Positions 9,745 through 18,705 of a stretch of DNA of 48,396 nucleotides are shown here, in pieces. The notes under the pieces are model-generated. The model ran no database searches and had not been told where the DNA came from. It saw only the letters and a program-made list of their open reading frames with translations. The position numbers and the translations under genes were made by a program. Within the stretch, counting starts at the first letter, position 1. Each line of letters opens with the position of its first letter. Source of the DNA: Chloroflexota bacterium (GTDB lineage: Bacteria; Chloroflexota; Dehalococcoidia; UBA3495); the NCBI GenBank assembly GCA_022563275.1, contig JADFNR010000007.1, forward strand, positions 1-48,396. The letters run 5' to 3'.

Positions 9745-11253
9745 ATGGGTGAACCTACTTGGACCCGGGAAAAACTTCGGCGGCTGGTCCACCGGGAGAT
9801 CGGAGACTACCGGCTGATCGTTGTCTCCAACCGCCAGCCTTACGTCCATGATCTTGTTGGCGGCGAGCTTAGCTATGCCTCTCCTGCTGGCGGGTTGACC
9901 ACCGCCATTGACCCTCTGATGCAAGAATGCGGTGGCACTTGGGTCGCCTATGGGGGCGGCAAAGGCGACTGGCTGGCCGTGGACGACCAGAACCGCATCC
10001 AGGTCCCTCCCGACGACCCTTCCTACACCCTTAGGCTGGTTTGGCTCACCGAGCAACAGCAGCAGGGGTATTACTACGGTTTCTCCAATGAAGGCCTGTG
10101 GCCGCTGTGTCACAACGCGTTCGTCGAGCCAACCTTCAAATCCTCTGACTGGGAGACCTACAAGGCAGTGAACAGCGAGTTCGCCAACGCTGTCTTGGAC
10201 GAGGTTGACGGCCGCCCCGCCGCCGTTTTCACCCAGGACTATCACTTGGCCTTACTGCCCCGCCTGCTGCGGGAGGCGGACCCGGATATCATCACCGGCC
10301 AGTTCTGGCATATACCCTGGCCCACCTATGAGATATTCCGTATCTGTCCGTGGGGCGACCAACTCCTGGATGGCCTTTTGGGCAACGACCTCCTTGGCTT
10401 TCACATCGGAGACCACTGCGACAATTTCATGGAGGCCGCATACCGGGTGCTGGGGGCCCGGGTCCACGACGAGTACAACTTGGTCTATCAAAGGGACGAG
10501 CCGACCCTGGTCAGGCCATTCCCCATCAGCGTCGATTTCGAGCAGATAACCCAGGAGTCTCAGAGCCCCGAGGTGACCGCCGAGGTTGAAAGATTGACTG
10601 AGGAGATGGGGCTGGGAGGCATGATCGTAGGTCTTGGCATCGACCGTATCGACTACACAAAGGGCATCCCCCACCGGATCCGCGCCTTCGGGCGGTTCTT
10701 GGAGAAGTACCCCGATTATGTGGGAAAGATCGTGTTCATCCAGGCCGGGGTGATGAGCCGGACCGACATCGATGCATACCAACTCCTCTCGGACCAGATA
10801 GATGAAGAGTTGGACAAGGTCAACAGCCGCTTCGGGACCGATAATTGGCTGCCCATCATGTATCTGCCTGACGACCTGCCTTCGGTCACCCTGGCGGCGC
10901 TGCGGCGGATCGCCAATTTCTGCGTGGTCAGTTCCCTGCACGACGGAATGAACCTGGTGGCCAAGGAATACGTGGCCAGCAGGTTCGATGAAGACGGAGT
11001 GTTGATCCTGAGTCCATTCACCGGGGCCGCCAGCGAGTTGACCGATTCCGTGATCGTGAACCCCTACGCCACCGAGGAGTTCGCCACGGCCATCTGCGAG
11101 GCCGTGGAGATGCCCTACGAGATGCGGCACGACCGGATGGTGCGGATGCGCAGCGTGGTTGAGGAGAACAACATCTACATGTGGGCCGCCCGCCTCTTTG
11201 TCGATCTGATGCAGGGCACCCGCCGTTCCCGCCGCCCGATCCGCAGCTTCTAG
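9745..11253 (+). CDS. otsA: Trehalose-6-phosphate synthase (GT20)
   Basis: Retaining glycosyltransferase making trehalose-6-phosphate from a nucleotide-glucose and glucose-6-phosphate, for osmotic and stress protection. Landmarks are VSNRQPYVH at the start, [14 protein letters not shown] (sugar-phosphate loop), [15 protein letters not shown] and [31 protein letters not shown], and the C-terminal [15 protein letters not shown] and [11 protein letters not shown]. Its 502 residues suit the family. The open frame begins at 9637, but the ATG at 9745 follows a GGGGGCAGGG-type ribosome site and matches the family N-terminus. otsB starts 16 nt after its stop. Confidence 0.95.
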   Translation: MGEPTWTREKLRRLVHREIGDYRLIVVSNRQPYVHDLVGGELSYASPAGGLTTAIDPLMQECGGTWVAYGGGKGDWLAVDDQNRIQVPPDDPSYTLRLVWLTEQQQQGYYYGFSNEGLWPLCHNAFVEPTFKSSDWETYKAVNSEFANAVLDEVDGRPAAVFTQDYHLALLPRLLREADPDIITGQFWHIPWPTYEIFRICPWGDQLLDGLLGNDLLGFHIGDHCDNFMEAAYRVLGARVHDEYNLVYQRDEPTLVRPFPISVDFEQITQESQSPEVTAEVERLTEEMGLGGMIVGLGIDRIDYTKGIPHRIRAFGRFLEKYPDYVGKIVFIQAGVMSRTDIDAYQLLSDQIDEELDKVNSRFGTDNWLPIMYLPDDLPSVTLAALRRIANFCVVSSLHDGMNLVAKEYVASRFDEDGVLILSPFTGAASELTDSVIVNPYATEEFATAICEAVEMPYEMRHDRMVRMRSVVEENNIYMWAARLFVDLMQGTRRSRRPIRSF

Positions 11254-11269
11254 TCCGGCCGCTCATCCG

Positions 11270-12085
11270 ATGCCCCATCTGCTCAACATCTGGCCCACCG
11301 TGAGCCGCCAATTGGCGGGCTCGCCCCGAGTCCTGCTGCTGTTCGACTATGACGGCACCCTTACGCCGATCGTCGCCCGCCCTGAGATCGCAACGCTGTC
11401 TGATGAAATGCGCCGGTCGCTGTCGGTCCTGGCCGCCATGGACCGGTTTGTCGTGGGTGTCGTCAGCGGCCGAGGCCTAGCCGATCTGGAGGCTTTGGTG
11501 GCGATCCCCGGGCTGGTCTACGCGGGCAATCACGGTTTGGAGATGCGCGGCGGAGGGATGGATTTTTTGCATCCGGAAGCCCTGGCCTTCGAGGCGTCCC
11601 TGGCCGAGGTTGCCCGGTTGTTGGAGCGGGCGTTGGCGGAGGTTCCCGGCATCTTGGTGGATAACAAGCGGCTGACGCTCAGTGTCCATTTCAGGAGCAC
11701 GCCCGATTCATACAGCGCCCAGGTGAACGCCACGGTTCTGACCACCGCCGCTCCCTTTGTGGAAGCCGGACAGATGAAGATCACCAGAGGCAAAAAGCTG
11801 TTGGAGGTCAGGCCCAACCTGGACTGGGGAAAGGGCAAGGCCATCGAGAAGATACGCGAAGATTGCGGAGATAGCCCGCTAACAATGTTCTTCGGAGACG
11901 ACGAGACCGACGAAGATGGTTTCGCCGTGGTGCAGAATGTGGGCGGACTGGCCGTGTTTATCGGCACGCCCCGGCACGGAACTATCGCGCTGCACCAGTT
12001 GGATACCCCCGCGGAAGTTGGCCAGGTGCTGGCGCTGTTGGCCCGGCTGGACCAGCCGGCTGAATCAACTGGGACGGGGGTCTAG
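11270..12085 (+). CDS. otsB: Trehalose-6-phosphate phosphatase
   Basis: HAD-type phosphatase that removes phosphate from trehalose-6-phosphate. It has motif I LLLFDYDGTLTPI, VVSGR (motif II), NHGLEMRGGG (substrate contact), the Lys region WGKGKAIEK, and motif IV FFGDDETDEDGFAVV. At 271 residues it is of usual length. It follows otsA closely, so the pair forms a complete two-step trehalose pathway. Its 3' end overlaps the convergent rpiB by 4 nt. Confidence 0.95.
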   Translation: MPHLLNIWPTVSRQLAGSPRVLLLFDYDGTLTPIVARPEIATLSDEMRRSLSVLAAMDRFVVGVVSGRGLADLEALVAIPGLVYAGNHGLEMRGGGMDFLHPEALAFEASLAEVARLLERALAEVPGILVDNKRLTLSVHFRSTPDSYSAQVNATVLTTAAPFVEAGQMKITRGKKLLEVRPNLDWGKGKAIEKIREDCGDSPLTMFFGDDETDEDGFAVVQNVGGLAVFIGTPRHGTIALHQLDTPAEVGQVLALLARLDQPAESTGTGV

Positions 12086-12537
12086 AGCCGCCCGTTCTCT
12101 TCCACCTGGGCCAACTTTTCCAACCGTCTTTGGAACCGGGGCTCGGGTATGAAGCGGGCGTTCAAGAAGGCCTCCAAAACACCCTTGGTCAACCCGATCC
12201 CGATGACCCGGCCGCCGATGCAGACCACGTTCATGTCGTCGTGTTCGACGCCCTGGCGGGCCGTATAGGTATCGTGGCAGAGGCAGGCCCGGATGCCCTT
12301 CACCTTGTTGGCTGTGATGCAGGCGCCGACCCCGCTGCCGCAGATGACGACGCCCCTTTCCGCCTCTCCCGAGCATAAGGAATGGGCCACGGCGACGGCG
12401 AAATCAGGGTAATCGTCGTCGGGGTCTAGGACATGGGCTCCGATGTCATTGACCTGGTGTCCTTCCGACTCCAGCCACCTGACAATCTCCCCCTTCAATT
12501 CAAAACCAGCGTGGTCCGCGCCGATGGCCACTTTCAT
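12082..12537 (-). CDS. rpiB: Ribose-5-phosphate isomerase B
   Basis: Interconverts ribulose-5-phosphate and ribose-5-phosphate in the pentose phosphate pathway (LacAB/RpiB family). It shows KVAIGADHAGFELK at the N-terminus, the anion-hole and active-site Cys motif VVICGSGVGACITANK (Cys66), CHDTYTARQGVEHDDMNV, and a C-terminal helix. The ATG at 12537 is preferred to the adjacent TTG because GGAG lies 7 nt upstream. It is single and convergent with otsB. Confidence 0.95.
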   Translation of the reverse strand: MKVAIGADHAGFELKGEIVRWLESEGHQVNDIGAHVLDPDDDYPDFAVAVAHSLCSGEAERGVVICGSGVGACITANKVKGIRACLCHDTYTARQGVEHDDMNVVCIGGRVIGIGLTKGVLEAFLNARFIPEPRFQRRLEKLAQVEENGRL

Positions 12538-12829
12538 CAAGTTACTCCGTCCGGACAGTTAACCCAGCATAACCATTGTGCCTATCACGTGCAAGGCCGT
12601 TGGGGACAATTCGTGCCTGAATTTTTCAGAGACTGCTCAATTGGTTTAGCCCATGTGGTTTAGATAGAATGCAGCCCAGAGTATTCAGGCCCCACGGCCA
12701 GAATCGATTCCCATCAATCCCGGCTTATGCTAGAATGCCCTCGCTTCAGATTGGCCCGGTGTATTTTTGAGGCGCTTGATAGGGCGTTTCATATTCCGCG
12801 TTTTTGATTCAGATCCAGATGTCGTGCTG

Positions 12830-13543
12830 ATGATCAAAGCGGTCTCATTTGACTTCTACAACACCCTGGTCCGGTTCTGGCCTCCCCTTGAGGAGATACA
12901 GCAGGCCGCCTGCCACGAACTGGGGCTGACCGTCCGGGAGGACGCCATCACCCGCGGCTATGCCGTGGCCGATGTGCTATTCAACCGGGAGAACGAAGAC
13001 CGCCCACTATCCGAACGTTCCGATGAGGACCGCCTCGAATTCTTTGGGCGTTACGAGCAGTTGATTCTGGAAACCGCCGGGGTCTCCGTGTCCCTGGACC
13101 TGGCGAAAAGGGTCTGGAAGATGGCCATGACGGTCCCCAAGGACTTTGTCCCGTTCAACGACGCTGTCCCCGCGCTGAAGCAATTGAAAGAGGCGGGTTA
13201 CAAAGTGGGGGTGATCACCAACCTGCGCCGGGACCTTGATGAGCTGTGCCGGCGGGTTGGACTGGCGCCCTACCTGGACTTCACGGTGGGTTCGGAAGAA
13301 GCGGGGATGGAAAAACCCCACCCACCCATATTCTTGGCCGCCCTGAAGCGGGTTGGCGCCGAGCCCCAGGAAGTAGTCCATGTTGGCGATCAACTCCGTT
13401 CCGACGTCATGGGCGCCCAGGCCGTCGGGATGCAGGCGGTCCTCATCGACAGGAACGGTTACGGCCCCGAAGCCGTGGACTGTCCAACGATCGCCAGCCT
13501 GTCTGAGTTGGTCAAACTCCTGGAATGCCTGAACCAGGCCTGA
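12830..13543 (+). CDS. HAD hydrolase, haloacid dehalogenase-like
   Basis: A 237-residue HAD protein. Motif I is VSFDFYNTLV: the nucleophile Asp is present, but the usual second Asp is Tyr, as in L-2-haloacid dehalogenases (DAYGTL) and related phosphatases. Motif II is VGVITNLRRD, the Lys is in GMEKPHPPIF, and motif IV is VHVGDQLRSDVMGAQAVGM. The substrate is not deducible. The frame opens at a TTG (12767), but the ATG at 12830 starts directly at the first beta strand. The ribosome site is weak. A terminator follows. Confidence 0.8.
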   Translation: MIKAVSFDFYNTLVRFWPPLEEIQQAACHELGLTVREDAITRGYAVADVLFNRENEDRPLSERSDEDRLEFFGRYEQLILETAGVSVSLDLAKRVWKMAMTVPKDFVPFNDAVPALKQLKEAGYKVGVITNLRRDLDELCRRVGLAPYLDFTVGSEEAGMEKPHPPIFLAALKRVGAEPQEVVHVGDQLRSDVMGAQAVGMQAVLIDRNGYGPEAVDCPTIASLSELVKLLECLNQA

Positions 13544-13580
13544 GGCCAAACTATCTGTGGTGGCTATCCCCCGGTTGATG

Positions 13581-13603
13581 ATACCCTGTTAGGGTATTTA
13601 TTT
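13581..13603 (+). terminator. Short rho-independent terminator after the HAD gene
   Basis: The stem ATACCCT/AGGGTAT has a 3-base loop and is followed by TTATTT, 38 nt after the HAD stop codon. Confidence 0.55.
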
Positions 13604-13673
13604 CAGACAGTCGGCCATACGGCTGGCAATGCGGCCGGCGCCGCGCTGCGCCGTGCCCGGCGGGAGAGGCCTG

Positions 13674-14327
13674 ATGGCGGAAGAAACCCAGACCACCAAG
13701 CAGGACAACGAACCGGTTCGTATCGCGGTTTGGTACGACTATATTTGACCCTGGTGTTACGTCGGCCTGGAGCGGGTCGACAAGTTGGCCAACGAGTACG
13801 AGATAGCCGTTGAAGGGAAGGCTTATCTGCTGCGGCCCGACACCCCCAAGGAAGGCGTCGAACGGCCCCAGCGTTCCGGCGAGACCGCCGACGAACTGTC
13901 TGAACCGCTGCGGGGCCAGGCCAAAGACGCCGGGCTGATCATGAAGCCTCCGCGCAGGACTCCTAATACCTTGTACGCCTTGGAAGCCACGGAGTACGCC
14001 CAGCAACACGGCAAGTTCCTTGAGTTCCACCACGCCGCGTACAAAGCTTTCTGGGAAGACCGGCGGGACCTGGGCGAGCTTGAAGTGCTCCACGCGGTGG
14101 CCCACGAGGTGGGATTGGACGCCGACGAGATGGTGAAAGACCTGGAAGAGAAGACCTATGCCGAGACCGTTATGGGCCAGTATCAAGAGGCTCTTAAGTA
14201 CGGGATCAGCGGCATCCCAACCTTCTTGGTGGGGAACCTTCTTTTCACTGGAGCCCATCCCTACAACATCTTCAAATCAGCCATAGAGCGCTTCCTGAAC
14301 GAGGGAGTCCCGCCAGCTTCAGAGTAA
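13674..14327 (+). CDS. DsbA/FrnE-type thioredoxin-fold selenoprotein (in-frame TGA)
   Basis: A 217-residue DsbA-family (FrnE-like) oxidoreductase if TGA at 13746-13748 is read as selenocysteine. The ATG at 13674 follows GGGAGAGG. The frame reads RIAVWYDYI-U-PWCYVG, so residue 25 is Sec where homologues have the first Cys of CPWC, and Cys28 remains. The helical insert (LEFHHAAYKAFWEDRRD) and the cis-proline loop (SGIPTFLVGN) follow, then a family-type C-terminus. A SECIS-like hairpin lies at 13761-13781. No signal peptide is seen, which suits cytosolic FrnE-like members. A gene caller would report only the fragment after the TGA. A nonsense mutation is the alternative, but conservation on both sides and the hairpin favour Sec. 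Confidence 0.88.
13761..13781 (+). promoter_or_regulatory. SECIS-like hairpin of the DsbA-type gene
   Basis: Starting 13 nt after the TGA, GUCGGCCU pairs with GGGUCGAC-type bases (8 pairs including two G-U), closing a 5-base loop GGAGC. The loop begins 21 nt after the TGA with G at its first two positions, which fits the general bacterial SECIS description. Confidence 0.75.
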
Positions 14328-14646
14328 TTACACGGTTCCGGGTACCGCTTAAAAGCGCGGATGGACCATGCACCATCTGTTTCGGAACTCCGCCACTGGC
14401 GCAGCGGCGGGGTTCTAACCCGCTCTTGCATGCGTAAGCCAGGCTCCTAACGGCCAAGGCATTCCCGGGCTGACAGGCCTCTCCTTAAGAAGGGCCTCTT
14501 CGTTTCAGCAACCACCGGGGCGAAATAAAGGGGCAGGTTAGAAACCTGCCCCTACTTCATTTCCCAGAGATTGGTCACCCTGTTGTGTTCGTTTGAGCGA
14601 CACCTGGGATGCCTGATGCTTGAGTTTCTAAATTTGCGTTCCTGGG
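14328..14646. other. Intergenic stretch with palindromic repeat
   Basis: This 319-nt stretch between the DsbA-type gene and the ABC exporter has no convincing ORF. It holds a perfect hairpin at 14529-14553 (11-bp arms AGGGGCAGGTT and complement, loop AGA) of the kind often dispersed in bacterial intergenic DNA, and a weaker GGCCT/AGGCC stem near 14476-14500 that may end the DsbA transcript. Confidence 0.5.
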
Positions 14647-16569
14647 TCAGTCGTCGGCGGGAGCCGGCGCCAGAGAAGGACCGCCCTGGGCCGACTCTTC
14701 ATCATCGTCGATTGGAAGACCGTAGTTGACCGCGTAGAGCCTGGCGTAAACCCCGCCCTTTTTGGCCAGCAGTTCTTCGTGGTTTCCCATCTCCACCAAC
14801 TTGCCGTGGTCCAACACCACGATATTGTCGGCGTTCCGCACCGTGGAGAGCCGGTGGGCGATGACAATGGATGTCCGTCCCCTCAACACCCTTTGCAAAG
14901 CCCGTTGAATCAGCACCTCGGTATGGGTGTCGATGTTGGCGGTGGCCTCGTCCAGAATGATAACCCGCGGGTTTCCCACCACCGCCCGGGCGAAGCTGAG
15001 CAACTGCCGCTGACCCACGCTCAGGTTGACGCCCCGTTCGGCCAGCACCGTGTCGTACCCTTGGCCAAGGGCCATGATAAAGTCATGGGCCCCAACGGTC
15101 TGGGCGGCGGCTACAACGTCGTCGTCGGAGGCGTCTTCGTAGTTGTAGCGGATGTTGTCGGCCACGCTGCCGGAAAACAAGTACGGTTCCTGCAGCACCA
15201 TGCTCATCTGGCTGACCAGGGAATGCCGGGTAACGTCCCGGATGTCGTGGCCGTCCACGGTGATGCGGCCGCTAGTGACGTCGGCGAACCGGTGTATCAG
15301 GGTGACCAATGTGCTCTTGCCGGCCCCGGTGGAGCCAACTAATGCCACATTCTCTCCGGGTTTGATGTGCAGGTTGATCCCCTTCAAAACGTCAATACCA
15401 TCGACGTATTGGAAGTCCACGTCTTCGAACTTGATCTCGCCTTTGATCTCAGGCAGCGTGATGGCGCCGGGTTTGTCCACCACCTCCGGTTTCAGGTCCA
15501 AGACCTCAAAGATACGGACTCCGGCGGCCATCGCCCGCTGCAATTGGCTGTATTGCATGGTCAGGTGGCGCACCGGCTCGAAGAACCGTTGGATATAGAG
15601 GGCGAAGGCCAACAACACCGCCCATTCAAGGTTTCCGTTGTTGAACATGATGCCGCCCACCAGGACGACCCCGAACCCCATTCCAACCCCCATCAGGACT
15701 TCCACAAAGGGCTGGAGCGCGCCGGAGTACCGGCTGGCTTCCAGGTTGGCGTTCAGGTGCTCGCTGTTCAGTTCGTCAAAGTGCTCCATATTGGCTTCCT
15801 GCCGGTTGAAGCTCTCCACGACCCGGACCCCGGTGATGTTCTGGTTGTACTCGCCGTTGACCATGGCGATGGCCCGGCGGATGCGCATGAAGGAGTGCCG
15901 GGCAAATTTCTGCCAGTATCCCAGCACGAAGAAAAGCACCGGCAGGATGCTCAGGCTGATCATGGCCAGCCGCCAGTCGATCCACAGCATGATGGCGATG
16001 ATGCCAACCAGGCTGAGCATGTCGGAAAGGCTCTGGACGATCAGCTCAAAGGTCTCCTGGAGCTGGAGAACATCACTCTGGCTGCGGGACATGATGCGGC
16101 CCACCGGCGTGCGGTGGAAGAAGGAGGGCGAAAGTTCCTGCAGGTGATTGAACATGCCGGTGCGCAGGGAATAAAGGATACCCTGCCCGACTTTGGGGAT
16201 GTATATGAATTGGACGAAATTCGCCCCGAAATGAAGGACGGTGACACCTGCGAATAAGAGGCCGATGATGTGCAGCCGCGAAACGTCTCCGGGTTCTATC
16301 GCCCAGACGATGCCTTTCATCACCAGCCAAGGGATGGCCACGTTGCCCAAGGTATAGAGGAGCACGGCCAACACGGAGATGAGGGCGTCCCGTTTGTAGG
16401 GCCAGATATAGGTCATCAACCGGACAACGACCTTGTGGTCGTAGGCCGCGCCGACGATGGTCTCGTCGGACAGGCTGTCCATGTTGGCGACGTTCATCCC
16501 GTGGGCGCCTATGCCCCGCATACCGCCCATCATGCCGCCGACTCCGCCTCCCGGCCCAGCAGCTCTCAT
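14647..16569 (-). CDS. ABC exporter half-transporter, subunit 2 (heterodimer)
   Basis: A 640-residue fused membrane and ATPase subunit of a type IV ABC exporter. The N-terminus is Gly/Met-rich (GGMMGGMRG), then about six membrane helices, then the ATPase domain: Walker A GSTGAGKSTL, a Q-loop in SMVLQEPYLF, signature LSVGQRQ (second Gly position of LSGGQ is Val), and Walker B VIILDEATANID with an intact Glu. The ATG overlaps the stop of the upstream partner (TGATG), so the two are translated together. An acidic Ala/Pro-rich tail follows. The cargo is unknown; relatives export drugs or lipids. Confidence 0.92.
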   Translation of the reverse strand: MRAAGPGGGVGGMMGGMRGIGAHGMNVANMDSLSDETIVGAAYDHKVVVRLMTYIWPYKRDALISVLAVLLYTLGNVAIPWLVMKGIVWAIEPGDVSRLHIIGLLFAGVTVLHFGANFVQFIYIPKVGQGILYSLRTGMFNHLQELSPSFFHRTPVGRIMSRSQSDVLQLQETFELIVQSLSDMLSLVGIIAIMLWIDWRLAMISLSILPVLFFVLGYWQKFARHSFMRIRRAIAMVNGEYNQNITGVRVVESFNRQEANMEHFDELNSEHLNANLEASRYSGALQPFVEVLMGVGMGFGVVLVGGIMFNNGNLEWAVLLAFALYIQRFFEPVRHLTMQYSQLQRAMAAGVRIFEVLDLKPEVVDKPGAITLPEIKGEIKFEDVDFQYVDGIDVLKGINLHIKPGENVALVGSTGAGKSTLVTLIHRFADVTSGRITVDGHDIRDVTRHSLVSQMSMVLQEPYLFSGSVADNIRYNYEDASDDDVVAAAQTVGAHDFIMALGQGYDTVLAERGVNLSVGQRQLLSFARAVVGNPRVIILDEATANIDTHTEVLIQRALQRVLRGRTSIVIAHRLSTVRNADNIVVLDHGKLVEMGNHEELLAKKGGVYARLYAVNYGLPIDDDEESAQGGPSLAPAPADD

Positions 16570-18404
16570 CAGTCGTCTCCTATCTCAGAAGCCAGCCGTG
16601 GGGTACCGCCGCTACGGGCGCCCCCGGTTTGAATTTCCTTATCCGGCGTTATCGAGGCGTCCAACAGCAGTTCCTCTTGCGGCTGCAATTGCAGGTCGTA
16701 GATATCCCGGTAGAAACTGTTTGCCGCAAGGAGCTCTTCATGGGTCCCTTGCTCAGCGATCTGGCCGTCTTTCAGCACAACGATCAGGTCGGCTTCACGG
16801 ACGGTGCTCAGCCGGTGGGCAATGACGAATGTTGTCCGGTCTTTCATCACGTTGACCATCGCCCGGTGAATCATCCGCTCTGTTTCCACGTCCACGCTGG
16901 ACGTGGAGTCGTCCAAGATCAAAACCGGAGGGTCGGTCAAGATGCTGCGTGCGATGGACAGCCGTTGGCGCTGGCCTCCGGAAAGGGTTGAGCCGCGTTC
17001 TCCGACCCAGGTGTCGTAGCCGTCTGGCAGGGAATCGATGTGGTCGTGGAGCTGGGCCACCGTGGCGGCTTCGATCACAGCTTCCCGGGTGGCGTCTTTC
17101 ACCCCGTAGGCGATGTTGTCGTGGATGGTGGCGCTGAACAGGAATACATCCTGTTGCACGATTCCCACGTTGTGCCGCAGGGACTCCAAGGTGAAGTCCC
17201 GGATGTCCTGGCCGTCGATCGTGATACGCCCTTCTGAAACATCGTAGAACCGTGGCAGCAGGTTGACTATGGTGCTCTTGCCGCTGCCGGGGGCGCCCAG
17301 GATGGCGGTTATCTGACCCGGCTCGGCCGCGATGCTGAGGTGCTGCAACGCCGGCATCCGTGACTCGTAGGCGAAGGACACATCTTCAAACTCCACGCGT
17401 CCCTGAGGTCTATCCAATACTCTGGCGTCCGGCTTCTCCACCACCGGAGACTCGGCGTCTATCACATCGAAGATCCGGCCTCCAGACGTGATGGCTCTGG
17501 AGAACGAATTGATGATGAAAGAGGACATTCTGATGGGGAAGGTCAACTGGCTTAGATAGAGGATGAACTTGGTCAGGCCGCCCTCGGTCAGGTTTCCCCG
17601 GATAACTTCCCAGCCGCCGTACCAAAGGATCAGACCCATGCCCGAGGTAAAGAACAAGGTCATCCAGGCGCTGTTGGTTCCCTGCAGCCGCTCTGACTGG
17701 TAGTACTCTTCCCGGAGCTCTTGGGCTTTCTTGGCGAACTTCTTCTTCTCGAACTCCTCGGAGGCAAAGGCCTTCACCACGTGGATGCCCACCAGGTTTT
17801 CCTGAAGGATGGTAACCGCTTCGCCCATCCGCAGTTGGACCTGCAGCCACATGCGCCGCAGCCTTCCCATGACGATGGAAGACCGTATCACGATGAAGGG
17901 CACGAAGGACAAACTGATGAGGGTGAGCTCCCAGTTCATAAAGCTCAGTATCAAGATAAGGGCGATCACCCGGACCACCACTTCCAGCGCACGGACCAAG
18001 CCCATGTTGACGAACCGACGGATGGCTTCGACGTCCGCCGTGGCCTTGGACATCAGTTCGCCGGTGTGTTCCTTATCGTGGTAGGCGAAACTCAGGTGCT
18101 GGAGTTTGTCGTAGAAACGGTTGCGGATTTCGTAGGAGACTTTCTGGGACAGGGAGTCCGTGCAGTAGGTGCGGGCGAAATCCAGGAAGCCCCTTAACAG
18201 GCTGACGCCAAGCAGGGCCAGAGCGAAGTAGGTAAGGGTGCGGGTGCTGACTGATTCGCCGGAGACCAAGAGGTCGATGGCTTCGCCGAATATATGGGGT
18301 ATCAGCAAGGACACGCCGATGGCGGCGAGGAAGCTCAGATAGGCTAAGATCAGGCGGGCGCGGAATTGCCAGGCGATCTTGGTGATTCGGACGAGGATCT
18401 GCAT
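16569..18404 (-). CDS. ABC exporter half-transporter, subunit 1 (heterodimer)
   Basis: A 611-residue partner of the downstream ABC gene. About six transmembrane helices (first RLILAYLSFLAAIGVSLLIP) are followed by an ATPase domain with Walker A GAPGSGKST, signature LSGGQRQRLSIAR and Walker B VLILDDSTSSVD. Its catalytic Glu is replaced by Asp, the hallmark of the degenerate ATP site in heterodimeric exporters such as TM287/288 and BmrCD. The degenerate Walker B here and the altered LSVGQ of the partner would meet in the same composite site, leaving one fully active site. Confidence 0.92.
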   Translation of the reverse strand: MQILVRITKIAWQFRARLILAYLSFLAAIGVSLLIPHIFGEAIDLLVSGESVSTRTLTYFALALLGVSLLRGFLDFARTYCTDSLSQKVSYEIRNRFYDKLQHLSFAYHDKEHTGELMSKATADVEAIRRFVNMGLVRALEVVVRVIALILILSFMNWELTLISLSFVPFIVIRSSIVMGRLRRMWLQVQLRMGEAVTILQENLVGIHVVKAFASEEFEKKKFAKKAQELREEYYQSERLQGTNSAWMTLFFTSGMGLILWYGGWEVIRGNLTEGGLTKFILYLSQLTFPIRMSSFIINSFSRAITSGGRIFDVIDAESPVVEKPDARVLDRPQGRVEFEDVSFAYESRMPALQHLSIAAEPGQITAILGAPGSGKSTIVNLLPRFYDVSEGRITIDGQDIRDFTLESLRHNVGIVQQDVFLFSATIHDNIAYGVKDATREAVIEAATVAQLHDHIDSLPDGYDTWVGERGSTLSGGQRQRLSIARSILTDPPVLILDDSTSSVDVETERMIHRAMVNVMKDRTTFVIAHRLSTVREADLIVVLKDGQIAEQGTHEELLAANSFYRDIYDLQLQPQEELLLDASITPDKEIQTGGARSGGTPRLASEIGDD

Positions 18405-18705
18405 CTAATAGTTCTTGACTGTTCCACCTACCGCAGAAAAGGGTTACGTCGCGGCCGTCGAAAATCGACGCGCCGTTCTATAAGGCTGAATGCGGAACGG
18501 AAATTTGAACTGCCCGGTATTGGAATCCATTCCTGACGCCGTACCTGGCAGTGAACCAATCATAAACCCTAAGACGCGGCCAGTTCAAGCTGAGCGCGGG
18601 CCTGATGTGGTGGGCCGGGCCTCGGTAGATCGACATAACAAGGGCCTCCGCCGTTTCCAGCGGAGGCCCTTTCGACAGCGGATAGACGTGAACTGGGTGG
18701 TTAGA
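18405..18705. other. Intergenic stretch between ABC exporter and methyltransferase
   Basis: These 301 nt contain the terminator at 18640-18671 and presumably the exporter promoter. An open frame on the plus strand runs through here but lacks a credible start and is antisense to the methyltransferase gene. I see no other gene. Confidence 0.4.
18640..18671 (-). terminator. Terminator after the methyltransferase pair
   Basis: A perfect 12-bp stem (AAGGGCCTCCGC and its complement) with an 8-base loop lies 35 nt past the final methyltransferase stop. The minus-strand tail is only weakly T-rich. Confidence 0.55.

Noticed and set aside
14385..14430. Possible tRNA (T-arm-like GCGGG-GTTCTAA-CCCGC), considered as a tRNA-Sec candidate
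   Set aside because: The loop is shifted from the TTCRANN form, and no acceptor, D-arm or anticodon arm could be assembled around it.
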